Positions 20,298 to 32,200 of a stretch of 64,000 bases of DNA are shown piece by piece. How positions within the stretch are numbered: position 1 is the stretch's first letter; every line of letters starts with the position of its first letter. The notes beneath the pieces are model-generated. The model was not told the origin of the DNA. It made no database searches and was given only the letters and a program-made list of their open reading frames with translations. The translations under genes were made by a program, and so were the position numbers. Origin of the DNA: Fratercula arctica. Taxonomy: Eukaryota > Chordata > Aves > Charadriiformes > Alcidae. The stretch is from positions 48,015,389 through 48,079,388 of the forward strand of contig CANTUZ010000005.1 in the NCBI GenBank assembly GCA_947846985.1, given 5' to 3'.

Positions 20298-23200
20298 CTG
20301 GAAGGTGGGGGGGGGAGAAGAGGGCAAAAACAAAACAGAGACCACCAGAGTCAGCTGCATCTTCCAGAAGATCTGCAAAGCCCTCCCTGGCCCCAGGACC
20401 ACTCCTGTCACTCCCTCCTGCCCAGCAGTCAGTGCCACAGCAAGGGGGACCCTTCCCACCACCCAGGGGTGGCAGTGGCAAAACCTTTTTTTTCCCCCTG
20501 AAGGTGATCCCTCCCCTTCTTCCTCTGTCTCCCAGTCTATTTGTGGCTACAGCAGCAGCCTGGCTTCATTCCCAAACCGCCCCTGGTGTCCCAGGGGAGC
20601 AGGCTCTGCTGTCCCAGCTCTACACACCAGTTCCACTGCCCAGAGCAGGCACAGTGGGTCCTTTGTGGGGGCTGCTGGGGTTCTGCCCAGCTCCTTCTCC
20701 TTTGCACAGGACAAGACACTGGGGAAAGCACCCGGTCTTGCCCCAGAAATGCTGCAGGGACATCACTTCTGGGTTAATGTTGTGTCTGGTGGAAGCCTGT
20801 TCCTCAGAAACATCACCAAAGAGCCAGACGCTAATGCTGGATAATGGAGATGCTCTGGAACTAATACAGTTTCAGGCTCTAAACAAAAGCTTTTAAAGCA
20901 AAGGCACAATTTGACCAAGTGGCAGATTAGTCAGCTTGCTGGGGTGCTGCCGCAATGAGGGCAGTGACTGTGTGGGACCCCGGGGCAGGTGGTGGGTCCC
21001 CAAAGCCCCTGTGGCCAGCGTGGCAGGGTGCGAGTTCTGCGGCGGGGCCAACACGAGGCGGCACTGCAGGCTTGCGGCACCCCGTATTTCCCTGCCTCTT
21101 GTGGCAAAGGACCAGGCAGCCGGCTCCTTCTAGGCAATTAAACCCACAAGTTGATAACCTGCCAGCACTTCACAGGAGCAAGGGGCAAGGGGGAGCACCT
21201 GCCAGTCTGCCTCGCTGCTGGACATCTACCAGCACTTGCTTTTCTTCTAGTCACACAACAGTAAGTACCTCAATGGCCAACACTCCAATGGCAAGGGCTC
21301 CTGCAAGGTACACGTAGGTCTCAAAGGAGTTCAGGATCACAGTGTAGCAGCCCTAGGAAGGACAAAACATGGTGAGACACACCTGAGTGGCTGTAAGAGA
21401 CGGACTGTAAATTCCCTGACGAGGGGCAGAAGGCCCTCCAAGCCTTCAATAGAATGCCTCAAACACTCACAAGGAAATAAATAATGCAGGCCTGGCCTTC
21501 AAAGAACTGATAAGGCTAACACTTCTGGTGCCTGAAAGTGTGGGAGAACTGTCTTGTGAAGACAGGATGGTTCTGCCACTTGTGCAATGAGCTTGCTAGT
21601 TCTCAGTTCTCGAGGTCATTGTGTCCAAGTGACCTTTGCTTCATTATCTGCGAAATGCATATGAAAGCACACACCCCTGCATATGCTAACGAAGATTACA
21701 GAGATCATGCTAAACATGTATGACTATGGCACTCGTCTCTCCACCCAGATCATGCTACATGTGACCTGGGAGAAGGCAGAAACCTGAGACGAGGCTGTCC
21801 TTGACAAGGGGGGTGGACCATGCCAATTCAGCAAACATAAAAGGGGAAAATAAGTGCCTCTCGGGGGGAACTAAGAAGAAACAAAAGAAAAAGATTGTGC
21901 CTGGGAAGATTCTTCCCAAGAAAGAAGACAGTACCTGGGAAGATTTTGCCAAGAAAGAAGAAGATTATGCCTGGGAAGATTCCCTGAATAAGATGCTGGA
22001 ACCAGGATGGGTGATCTCTTTATCTCTGTCTTTTTCTCTGCCTTTTCCTTTCTCTATCCCTCAGTTTCTCTTTTCTCTTAGAATTGTTAAGTAACAGAGT
22101 TGTTAAGTAACAACCTTAAGTACGACCTTAAGTACCACTTGCCATAAATTGTCCTATACCTGTTGTTAAGTAACACAATGTATACCCCACCACTTGCCAT
22201 AATTTGTTATATACCTGACCAATTATCGTGGACTTGTTAAGACCTATACTAACCGTTCTGGGAAGCTAATAAATGTTTGTTTACGGACCTTGAGATTTAT
22301 CTCACCTTAGTCCGTGCCGTTGAGAATTTACGAATCTGAAGTCACTTACCCCCCCCTCTTTCCTGAGAGTGGGACGTGACAGCAGCACATTGCGTTGTTC
22401 TCACAGCAGAGCCCTCGTTAGTACAAGAGGTGCTCTCAGATGTAGGCACAGCTCCCTCTCACCCCCTCAACCCAGCCCCACAGCACGGGAGGCAGAGACC
22501 CACAGGACAGTGCCGAGGAAGGGAAGGTTTTGCTGCAGTGGGATGGAGTGGTGGACACCCACAACCCCTCGCTGACCACAAGGAACTGTGTCTTCTTGCA
22601 GGGCCGAGAGGAGCAGCAGAGGAGAGGCACTCCCTCCGCAAAGGGCAGAGACTAAGCACAGAGGAAAGGACCCTTGGGGCAGATGACAGACAGCCCAAGC
22701 TGGCTAGGGATAAGGAAGATTTATTTAAAGCCAAGGCAGGAGATTCTCGAATCCTCTCTCATAGCCAGCAGCTCTTTCACACCTCAGGACCATTCCTCTG
22801 TGCCTTCACCCAAAGGAGCATGGACAAACACTTGCTGATCTTCTGGCTATCGAATTGATTTCACTAAGAACTCGGGGCCATGCACTACAGCAATCCTTCC
22901 ACTTACACAGCATAGCCACCGTCATCTTTAATGTCATTTCTTATTTCTCATAGCGTTCATTAACAGTTAGACCTTGTGCAAAGATTTCAGGAAGTTTCTG
23001 GAAATCACCAGGAAATATCCTGGCCTCAGTTCTCCCAGCCTAAAATTCCAAGCCACCAGCAAATTTCTGCAAACAGGTCACACATAAAGAGAAAAGTAGA
23101 TTGGAGTTTGTCCACTGTAAAAAGTAGCTCTCCTCCCCACTGAGCAGATACTTCACACACAGACATTTAATCCCATCCATACCGCTGGGGTGTTTCAATC

Positions 23201-26200
23201 ACCTGGGTTTTTTTCCTTCCACCTGAAAAGAAAGTGTCTGAACTGCAAAGACAGCACAACAGTTACCTACTGGTGTCCGCGCCAGACCCTGCTCACTGCG
23301 AGCGAGAGACAACCGGAGGAGAGCGAGGGAGGGCACAGAGGGGACCCACTGGTGAGGCAGACCCAGGGAGCGCAGACCGCTGGGGCAGCAGCTGGGCTGT
23401 TAAAACCACATTCTTGTCAACATGAGACCGCTCAGCAGCAGCTCTGTTTTGGCCACGTTTCAGCTCAATCGCAGGGAACAGCATCAAGCCTAGCAACAAA
23501 ATCCTTGGGTGCTTGCCAGAGCTCCAACCTTAACCCAACGTCCAGCATGCCCCGCTCAGCTGGGTACAAATGAGGGTGAGCACAAGCGCGGCCAGCACTG
23601 TCCTACCAGCATGGTGTCCCAAGAGCCTGACTTGCTCCAGGAATGCCTGAATTCAGCCATCAGGTGCTTGGGAGTGTCTCTCCCATTTTACAGAAGCGCC
23701 TCACTGTGTGTTTGGTGACACTCGCTGTGCACACTGCTTCTTCCACCAACACTCTGCGGTGACAAGGGCTCAGAGGAAACCTTCCCTTTCCATAGAAGTG
23801 GTAGGCCTCAGCATCACTGCTTAGGGAAAGCTAAATTGATTACCTGCTTTAACCCTGTTTCTCAAAATGCTTCTCTTTCCCTCCCTGCTGTTTATCATCT
23901 CTCTCCGCTCTCTCTTTCCCGTCGATTCATCACGTCAGTCAGACCTGGCAGAAGCAGTATGGTGCTGTCTGCTATGATCTCTCACCCAGAGTGCCTTTGC
24001 CAACTATTTCCAGCTGCCACGTGAGGAACAGCTCATACGCTGCTTCCAAGCTCCTTTACTCTCTTTCACAATCTGCTACCAGGTGCTGACAAGAGGACCA
24101 CTGCTTAGTCTGGAGAGAAAAAGAGGCTCGTATATACGGTCAGTACAGAGCTCAGATGGCTTATTAATGCTGGGGCGAACACAGTCAGGAGCTTTGCTAC
24201 GAAGTTTCTTAAACTTCACATCTTGGTGACAATGTAAGGAAATACAACTGTAATATCACTGTAGCGTGGGCAGCAGATCGAGGGAGGTGATTGTCCCCCT
24301 CTGCCCTGCTCTTGTGAGACCCCACCTAGGGTACGCAGCACAAGGACATGGACCTGTTGGAGTGGGTCCAGAGGAGGACCACGAAGATGATCAGAGGGCT
24401 AGAGCACCTCTCCTATGAGAACAGGCTGAGAGAGTTGGGGTTTCTCAGTCTGGAGAAGAGAAGGCTCCGGGAAGACCTTATAGCAGCCTTCCAGTATCTG
24501 AAGGGAGCCTACAAGAAAGCTGGAGAGGGACTTTTTACAAGGGCATGTAGTGATAGGATGAGGGGTAATGGCTTCAAACTGGAAGAGGGCAGATTTAGAT
24601 TAGGTATCAGAAAGAAATCTTTCCCTATGAGGGTGGTGAGGCACTGGAACAGGTTGCCCAGGGAAGTTGTGGATGCCCCTTCCCTGGAGGTGTTCAAGGC
24701 CAGGCTGGATGGGGCTTTGAGCAACCTGGTCTAGTGAGAGGTGTCCCTGGCCCATGGCAGGGAGCTTGGAACTAGGTGATCTTTAAGGTCCCTTCCAACT
24801 CAAACCATTCTACAAGTCTATGATTCTATGACATTATGCTGAACTGTCTTGTTCCAGTCTAGTAGTGGAAAAAATCACCAAGTCAAGAGGCCTGGCAAGA
24901 GAGATGCCCTTTTTCTACTGTAAAGAGCAAAAGAGCAGAGAAATGCAGCTTTCCAACACTTCTCTTCCTTGGAAAACAGACATGGTTTTCTGTGGCTATT
25001 TAACCCTTGATCTCTTGGTTGTGTTATGTTGCTGATGAGGAGTCTTTGTGAACTAAACTGGAGCCACTACCGCAGCCAGTAAGAGCCAACTCCATCCCAT
25101 CCTCGCTGACCTGTGCTGGCTTGAGAATTAACTTCTCAGAGGTAGTACTAACCTTCGGGAACACAATAAAAGTTGATGTAAATTTCCACCCCACCTTTCA
25201 ATCCCTTGGGAAAATCTTCATATTTCTGCTGATACGGCACAGCACGGAGTTAGCAGCGCACACAATGAAAGGAGTTTTTCAAAATCACACGTATGCCATG
25301 ACTTCAGAAGCAGAAGCGTAATTAGGATGTGAGCTACAGTCAGAATGGCACGACCTGCCCGCTTCACTAGTCACCCATGACCACCCCAGCAATCTCTCTG
25401 ACCACTGTGGAACTCCTTTTCCTGGTGTTCGGCTTCCCTTACCTGTCGGTTCTGAAACCTCTCGACGCCTGTGAGGCAGGCTTCCTTGTTGACAAACATC
25501 CCTTCCCGGCTCTGGAGCTCTCGCTGGCAACAAGCCTCAGGTGTCGTCGATTCCAAAAAGGAGTGTGGAAGATGAGGGACAGCTTCAAAATCTTCTGGTC
25601 CGTTCACTCCACAACAGGCAAACTAAGGAGAGAGAAGAAAGGACACTTTGCCCTGAAAACAGATACAAGAAATCTAGCAAAGACCTATTTTGTAGGGATC
25701 AAAGCTTTAGTCAAAGCAGAGACAAAACAACTGTTGTTTCCAGAGAAGTGAGTTGTGCTTGTACCTTGGAGCTTCTGTTTCATCAAAGCCTTTTTATAAA
25801 GTCCCACTGTTCCCATGTCATCCTGTAGGCTCTAAGGTACCACTGGGAATATTGCCACGAACTACACAGGGCTTTGGAGCACATCCAGAATGACTTGCTT
25901 GAGATCACCCAGCAAGTCTGTAAGGGAGCCAGCAGTACAATCCAGGCTCCTCCCCACAGCTAATGGTCAGGATTGTGGCTGCTCAAAGGCACTGCTGGGT
26001 GATTCAAGTAAGGTCCCTTTTTAGGATTCAAGTCAGGTCCTTTTTAAGGATTCAAGTCATACTCTGACTCTGTCTCCTTTCAGTCAGCAAAAGTAAATGT
26101 CTTTATTAAAGTCCTGAATCAGCATGAAGGGCAGCAATCATCTTTTTCTTTTAAGATTAAAATTGACTTTTCATCTGCAGAGCCTGACATCCTGCTCTTC

Positions 26201-29200
26201 ACTCCTGAAGGGATACACCATGGGCTGTACTGAGCACTAAATTCACATCTGTACATACACACACGCACATACAGAACTTCTTGTAGTACATAACAACAAC
26301 TTCAATTCCAATGACAGTCGATCTTTAACCTGCCCGATTAGGACTGTAATAACGAAGTCAATTTTGGTGGCCAACATGTCTATACTGAAAATATGCCATT
26401 AGGCACACTCCTGCCTAATGTGCCACCTTACCAACCCATTTCACAAGAGCTAACAAAAAGCCATCAGTTAGCACTAGGTTTTGGCTGCTGTTGGCCGGGA
26501 ATAGTTCTGAAGTAGCCTGCAAGGTGAAAGGTCTAGGGTAAGCCCAGCGATTGACAGACACCTCCACGGCTTTCTGTGCCCACTGTTTGAAAGCTGGGGG
26601 TACCCACCTCAGGCTAAGGCAAACCACAAAGGCTGACGCGGTCACTGGGAGCATCTCTCTCAGGACGGATGGCGGCTCACTTCAAGGAAGTCTGGCTGCC
26701 AGCCGAATTCTCATCTGCCTCCCACCACCGCCACAAACCCCAGTGCTCCGCTCGATGGGACAGGAGGGCTGGAGCAGGCTGACCCTGGGCGAGCTGAGGG
26801 TGCCGGCTGAACACCATGCTGACGGCCGCTGAGCATGGGGCCGGCACGACCTGACTTACTGTGATCATAACAGAGTTCCAGGTGGAAGAGAAGACATCCG
26901 TGTCGTTGTTTCTCAGGTAGTGCTTCTTCAGCTCCTTGGTGAAAAACTCCCTGGTCAGCTGAAACGCACAGAGAGGTGGAAATGTAGAGGCCACTGCCAA
27001 CACCTTTCCCCAAGCACTTCCCAAAGCTCCCTCTGTGAATGCTGGGGGCTGTTTCATTGTTTTGGTTCTTTTTTTTTGTTTTTGTTTTTGTTTTTTCAAC
27101 CCTCAGAGGACAAATATGGGAAAAGCCACCAGCTGAATCATAACTATATCCAGGGTGAACAGTACCTGTTAAATAAAACTGTTGCTTGTGAAATCAAGGG
27201 ACTGAATTATATCTATACTTGTAAGATATGTTTACACTTAAAGGCTGGTTGGTTTTTTAAGTTTTCAGCACGATTTGAAAATGTTTCCTAAGTTGAAACA
27301 GGACTAAAACAGATTTTAGAAAGATCTTCAAATCCACACCCAAATAGCGGTTTAACTTACTATGCTTCATGAGGTCTGCAATCAAAGCATGATTTTCCCC
27401 TCCTTTTTTATTTTAAACCAGTTAACTTCCCACTAACGAGAGGGGAACTGCTCTGAATTTACTTCCATGTGCGAGGAAGCAGAACGAAGCCCTAATATGA
27501 AACTTTCTGGGAATGAAAAGGAAGTAAAAAACATGTAATGAATGTGAAATGTTCAAGTCAACTTATGAATTGGAAGACCATTTCCCTGACAGAGCTTTAG
27601 ATTACCTAAACTAACCTACACACATGAAGAAAAAAATCCTCTTTATATTTCCAGTGTTTAGATAATTTAAATATTTTTCCTAAGGTCAACAATATAAACA
27701 AATGGAATTTCATTACGGAATTTCATTTACTCCTGTTTACATTTACAGTAAAATAGAAAAACTGAACGAACATTTTGGCTCAGAGTCTTCTCAAAAATGT
27801 TAGACACCTTGAAATTACATTTACTTAGGATCACTCTCTGGAGGACTAGTAAATATATGAACTTAATAGTCTTGTTAAACTGAACACCCTGATTCAATCT
27901 TGTCGCCTTTCTACTGCGTCAGGATGAAAACTTCAAGGAACCCCCTTTTCAGCTTCCCAGTAAGTCTTGACTTGTGTGGTCCCTTCTCCAAAATACCTTG
28001 TGATTTGTGATGCGCACAGGCAAAATCTCTCTGCCGCTGCAAAGCCTCAGTGAAAGGGGTTGGAGTCGGCTGGGTACAGCGCTGCTCTAGAGTTGCATAT
28101 TTGCAGGATCAGGAATTAAGCTGCAGACGCAGTAACATGCACTGCTACAAGTTGCTTTCAGGTTCTTGATATGCAACGTGAAATATGGCACGTACGCATA
28201 CATGTGTATGAGGTGTACGGGTGGGCACAAAAGCACGAGCACAGAATTGTTTGTGTTTCCTTTGTAACTGTGTCACAAAATTTAAGGAAAAAAGAGAAGG
28301 CTGTGGTGACTCTTTAAAAGACCCCCAAATATGACTTAGTATCGACTTCTCTTTTACAAATACAAACTAAGGCCAAAATTAATGACTAAATCAATACCGT
28401 GTAAAACTTTGTCACAGAGACTTGAATGATGCAGGTAGCTCAATCTCACTACCTTTCAATTAGATACACTGCTAAGTTCCTAAATCATTTTTATGAGACA
28501 GATATTATCTCATTTCTTGCTTTTGAATATTAAAATACCAGAGGACGTGGCTTTTTCCTTTGGGAATTGGGTGCACTGGAGGAAGGTCAGGTTAGAAGAT
28601 GCTGAAATATGTCCTCAGTGTTCTCCTTTCCTTTCCTTTCTCTGTGTACTTTATCTACACAGCATCCTACCCTGCAGAGACAGCAGCACATTTTTTTGAT
28701 GCTTGTCTGTTTCTGAAGCGCAGACTTTGAAACTGATATTACCATTGGTAATAATCCCAGCCGACTGCCTTTGGTGGGGTCTAAAACAAAAGAGTCATTT
28801 AAATATAAAGTGAAACCTTTATTTTGACAGCAGCAACCCCAGAGGAAATGGTTCAGAGTTCGTGCGCGATTTTTACGAGACTTGGCCTAAAACAAAGCCT
28901 AGTGCTGGAAGGGTAAGTTTGCCAGGAAAATAACTGATTCCACTTTGTTGCTCTTAAACTATTTGTCCTGAGCATCTGAAGTTCAGAAAAATGTGTGTGT
29001 TGGGAGGGCGGAGGGAGGGGGTGGGGGGAATCCATCAGCAGAAGCATCTTTCTTCTTTCAGAAAATTGCTGACAAAGGCGGATAAAAGTCAGTAAGGCGG
29101 TCCTGCTCACATGGCCATGGCCCCCCTCTCGCTGAAGCACCGATGGGGTGGGTGCACATTGGAGTACCACGGCGAGAACCACTCAGAAGGGAGCAAAGGA

Positions 29201-32200
29201 CCTACAAATAAAACCAGACCTTGGCGCACGCTTCTGACAGCACAGTTATATCAGCCACAGGCATGAGCAAAAAAGAGCCCTTCGGCTGTCGTTTTTTCTA
29301 GCTGTTCTGGGAGGGAACGCCTCCAATACAGAAAAAGCACATGCACGCGTACCTTTACATGCCAGTGAATGAAGCGGGACTTTTTGGTCAAACCGGTTCA
29401 AAAAATAGCTTGGCCGGGATTACTGCAGCCAGATGAAAGGGACTTAGGAAAAAGAGGGCATTTCTGTACAACACAGGTGTGGTGGCACTGGCCGGGAAGG
29501 TCACTGCCTTCTCCTGTGTCATGTCGTTCCTTCTCCTCACTGTGTCAAGAAGGAGAATGAACAGTGAATGCTGTGCAAGAGGCTGGCTTCATAGAGCCTG
29601 CCTGGAAAACAGGGCACATTCCTGCCCTGATGCATCTGCCTGCAGCATCCCAACATTTCTGACACAGCACAGTGCTTGTACGGTAGGTACAGTCACTGGT
29701 CCCGCACCTCTCTCTTCCACAGTGCCTTCCATCTAACGAGACTCCAGCTTCCTAACGGAGGGAGGGACAGGGCATATTTTTTAGGTTTTGCCTTATTCTG
29801 AGGAAACAGAGGTAGCAGGAACTAAAGCGACTTGTCTATTAAGTGTCAGAACTGGGGCTAAAAATCCAAACATCCTGACCCCATCCAGAGCCCTGCCACG
29901 GAACTAATCTGTTCCTACAATCCCACTTGCTTGCTTGCTCAGACAATTCACTAAGAAAAAAAGAGTCAAATATCCCTCCAGGGTTTTCCCCATCCAGACC
30001 TCTGAGGGGCTTATAAAGAGAAATTCCTGAACATAAATAAGTCAAATCGCTCTTCCCCAGCCTCTCTCTATTGTTCATGGAAGACACTATTTTATGGGTG
30101 GTCTTTGAGACGAAAAGGGTTCTCAACCCTCCAAAACCTCCTTTACAAAGGAAGAGAAACTCTGGTACTCCCATAGCTGCTTTTAAATAGTTCTTTGAGA
30201 GTCCAGCTGGACTTGCAGATCACAGTAGCTCACCATCGCTAATACCTCTTTCACTCACCCCACCGCCACACTCTGCTTCACTGACTCTTCCTCTCATGTC
30301 AAATCTCAGCAGAAAACATCTCCTTTCTCCCTTATTTTTGTCTCTTAATTTATTTCACCCTCTCAGTTATTAATAATTTAACTCTGCTGAGTGTTTGGGG
30401 GCTAGTTTGGATGTAACACGCTGTACAAGAGAAAGCAGCACTGAACATTATCTGGAAAGTGAACAGATACAGCATATCTTTCTCTTCTGTCTCATTTTAT
30501 ACAGCCAGCAAGGCCATAGCCATATGGACTGTGCAATGACCATCACAGAAACCTACTTGGTAAGTTTCCAAGAAATTCAGGTTGCCTAAATGTGCATTCA
30601 CCACCACACGCCTTGAAAAGCAACTTGTTTCGCAGACAAGAGAAAAGCACATCTGAACCTGACCTTAAATCGCTGCTGGGAAGAAGGTTCACTGAAGGAC
30701 CATCCCTGTCCCCATGGACATCCTGTCCAGCCATCTACTCTCACCCTGACCCAAAGATGACAGCAAAACTAGCCACAATAGCTACCAAACCAGAGGAGCT
30801 ACCACCAAAATACACAGCAACAGCAAAACAAGGTTGGTTTGTTTTTTTGTTTTTCAGAAGAAACCCGAGGAAAGAACAAACCATAAGAATTTGCAGACTG
30901 AGTTTAACTTCTGCATAGAGCCATCTCCAGCTATGTTGGGATCTGACGCTCTTCATTCCCTCCCATTTAAGCCTTTCCTGTCAGTCATTCTGACAGAGTG
31001 GGAAGCTGGTGATGCAAACAAGGAGACAAGCTCAGGAAAGACTGAAGTTTGCTCCCCTTCAAGTTTTATCTCACAAAACACCGCCAGATGCCACAAAAGT
31101 CTAGAATAACCACTGTGACCTTATCTTGCAAGGTAACGTATCCTCATGTGTCCCACAGCTTTCATGGGAGTGGAAGGTACTGATGCTTCGCCCAGAAGCA
31201 AGACGTAAGCAGGCTCCTTGTGACGGAGAGGACACAGCCAGCCCTGCCGTCACCTGGCACACAGGACTCACAGCGAGCCTGTCGAGTTTCTTGTACCTTT
31301 TACCAGTTTCCCACAGGGAAGGTGGGAGGTGGGAGCAGTCGGCTGCTTGCCCAGCCCCTGCTCACCAGGGACCGCGTTCCCTCTCTGTCGTGAAGCCTGT
31401 ACCTGGGTCTGCAGGGCAGTTTCTACGTGTGCGGTCTGCTGCTTGTGCTGAACCAAAGGAATTCTCTAAAAACTCCTAACAGCAGAGCTGTAATGACCAG
31501 AACACACCAGACCCCCCATGCTGCAACCTATTTATGGAGCAGTAGCTGTTCCCGTGAGGGCAGAGTCTCAAAGCCCAAGCTGGAATGGGGCACCCGCTCT
31601 GTGTACAGCGTGCCGTGCCTTCCCCACTGCCTTCAGATCTGAGGCAAAGACAAAAGACCACCAGCTTATAAAGGGGAAAAAAATCCTTTCACTACCTCCC
31701 CCCAAGACCATCCTACTGCACAAACACCACGCTGTCTTGCTGTGAGCTTCCCAGGTCTTGATTCTTTGCTCATCAAAATCTTCTTACATCAATAAAATTA
31801 AAATTATACCCTGGCTCAAGAAAATCATCATTATACATGGCCCTTCTATGCTCATGCCACATTTCTGTCACGTTCAGTACAGGGAATGTACTGTATGTTC
31901 TCTTACTACTGGAAGAGGCCAAATAAACAAAATAAATACTAGCAGTCATTAGTGACCACCTCTACTGGCCAATGTTTTTTCACAGCCATCACTCAGAGTT
32001 GTATTTCAAAGATGGGCTGACTTGAGAAGGCTGGACCTAGTTTAGTCAGGCTCTTCTTTGCACGTGTGGGAATACGAAAAAAATTCACAAACCCTTGCTG
32101 GTTAGAGAAACAAATGAGACTGTGCTCACTACTGGTGTAGTAAAAGCTTACTAATAGCGTAGGGGAGGGATGATGGCTATATAATAATATGCACAGCAGC

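Larger units (their letters stand above)
21353..25442 (-). other. TSPAN18: TSPAN18 intron 5
   Basis: GT-AG intron of about 4.1 kb holding a probable solo LTR (21760-22381) and a CR1 copy (24271-24831), both oriented antisense to the gene. The remainder (22382-24270 and 24832-25442) shows no recognisable feature. Confidence 0.88.
25623..26859 (-). other. TSPAN18: TSPAN18 intron 4
   Basis: GT-AG intron of 1237 bases with a MIR-like fossil (25885-25960) and a short 24-bp tandem repeat (26001-26066). Confidence 0.88.

Noticed and set aside
19964..20896. 310-codon open frame on the + strand over the end of TSPAN18
   Set aside because: It is antisense to the last TSPAN18 exon and its UTR, of low complexity in places, and has no recognisable domain; its openness follows from base composition.
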